Shown here: positions 12,518 to 12,983 of the stretch, piece by piece
Position numbering within the stretch: the first letter of the stretch is position 1
Layout: each line of letters begins with the position of its first letter
Origin: an uncultured Christensenella sp.
Lineage (GTDB): Bacteria > Bacillota > Clostridia > Christensenellales > Borkfalkiaceae
Assembly (NCBI GenBank): GCA_910579585.1
Contig: CAJTVA010000037.1
Coordinates: 1-12,983, forward strand
Direction of reading: 5' to 3'
DNA: 12,983 nucleotides
Made by a program: the position numbers and the translations under genes
Notes under the pieces: model-generated
What the model saw: only the letters and a program-made list of their open reading frames with translations
The model's database searches: none
What the model was told of the DNA's origin: nothing

Positions 12518-12983
12518 TGATAACAGTTTCTTTCGTTTGCCTGGGGAATATATGCCGTTCACCGATGGCGGAACTCATTTTTAAACACGTTACGAAAGAG
12601 CGCGGCTTAGAGCACAGCTTCGATGTAAAATCATTCGGAACTTCAAACGAGGAAGAGGGTAACCCCATTTACCCGCCCGCAAAGCGCGTTTTGAGGGCGC
12701 ACGGGATAGAGGGCGAACACATTGCCCGCCAGATATGCCTTAAAGACGTGATAAACAGCGATTATATCCTCGTAATGACTTCAAGCAATTTAATGGATAT
12801 TTTAAGGCTCACGGGTGGGGAATTCGGCAATAAAATTTTCAAGCTTTGCTCGTTTACGTCAGCCCCTCGCGACGTTGCCGACCCTTGGTACACGGGCGAC
12901 TTCGAAAGGGCGTTTGTTGACATATACGACGGGGTCAATTGCTTTTTAGAGTATATTGTAAAAGAGAAAAAGCACGCCCTCGA
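12517..12983 (+). CDS. Low-molecular-weight protein-tyrosine phosphatase (3' end beyond window)
   Basis: 155 residues are visible and the frame is still open at the window edge, so only a short tail can be missing. The P-loop CLGNICRS (8-15) gives nucleophile Cys8 and Arg14, and the general acid is Asp122 in DPWYTGDFE (122-130). These enzymes dephosphorylate tyrosine (sometimes arginine) on proteins, often acting with bacterial tyrosine kinases in surface-polysaccharide control; no kinase is in view. The ATG overlaps the LOG stop by 1 nt, so it shares that transcript. Confidence 0.93.
   Translation, partial: MITVSFVCLGNICRSPMAELIFKHVTKERGLEHSFDVKSFGTSNEEEGNPIYPPAKRVLRAHGIEGEHIARQICLKDVINSDYILVMTSSNLMDILRLTGGEFGNKIFKLCSFTSAPRDVADPWYTGDFERAFVDIYDGVNCFLEYIVKEKKHAL

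Overview
The window looks like the chromosome of a Bacillota (Clostridia-type) bacterium. The evidence is the strong AGGAGG-type ribosome sites, consensus TTGACA/TATAAT promoters, a LuxS/Pfs pair, and a BclA-like collagen-repeat protein of the kind found on spore surfaces. Core genes use many GC-rich codons. One block, about 8050-9890, is visibly AT-rich and carries antibiotic-resistance-type genes, so it probably arrived by transfer. The exact lineage cannot be read from the sequence.

Layout. 38-2617 (+) encodes a large SF2 helicase-like ATPase with two membrane segments near its C-terminal third. It converges, through a bidirectional terminator, on a minus-strand series: archaeal-type phosphoglycerate mutase (2683-3894), uracil-DNA glycosylase, LuxS, MTA/SAH nucleosidase, an Sfp-type phosphopantetheinyl transferase and a FruK-type sugar-phosphate kinase (7169 back to 4039). 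The last five overlap or nearly touch and look like one operon. MTA/SAH nucleosidase and LuxS act consecutively in recycling S-adenosylhomocysteine, and LuxS also yields the AI-2 precursor.

7170-7858 holds back-to-back promoters, about 200 nt of strongly structured sequence with mutually exclusive hairpins, and a tmRNA gene (ssrA, 7474-7858) that the protein frames do not show. Its acceptor stem, T arm and encoded CCA can be read directly, and its predicted degradation tag is long and ends in ACAA. A clear terminator follows.

8205-9887 is a compact resistance operon: one promoter, a 9-codon leader peptide and a hairpin hiding the ribosome site of a chloramphenicol acetyltransferase gene. A second, unrelated 11-codon leader and hairpin cover the start of a Vat/CatB-related xenobiotic acetyltransferase gene. 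A 52-residue zinc-ribbon protein and a terminator complete it. Two independent leader-peptide switches in one short operon are the most striking feature of the window.

10088-11787 (-) carries a collagen-repeat surface protein with a Cys-rich N-terminus and a small Amidase_6-like Cys protease/amidase. 11879-12983 (+) carries a consensus promoter, a LOG-family phosphoribohydrolase and a low-molecular-weight protein-tyrosine phosphatase that runs off the window end.
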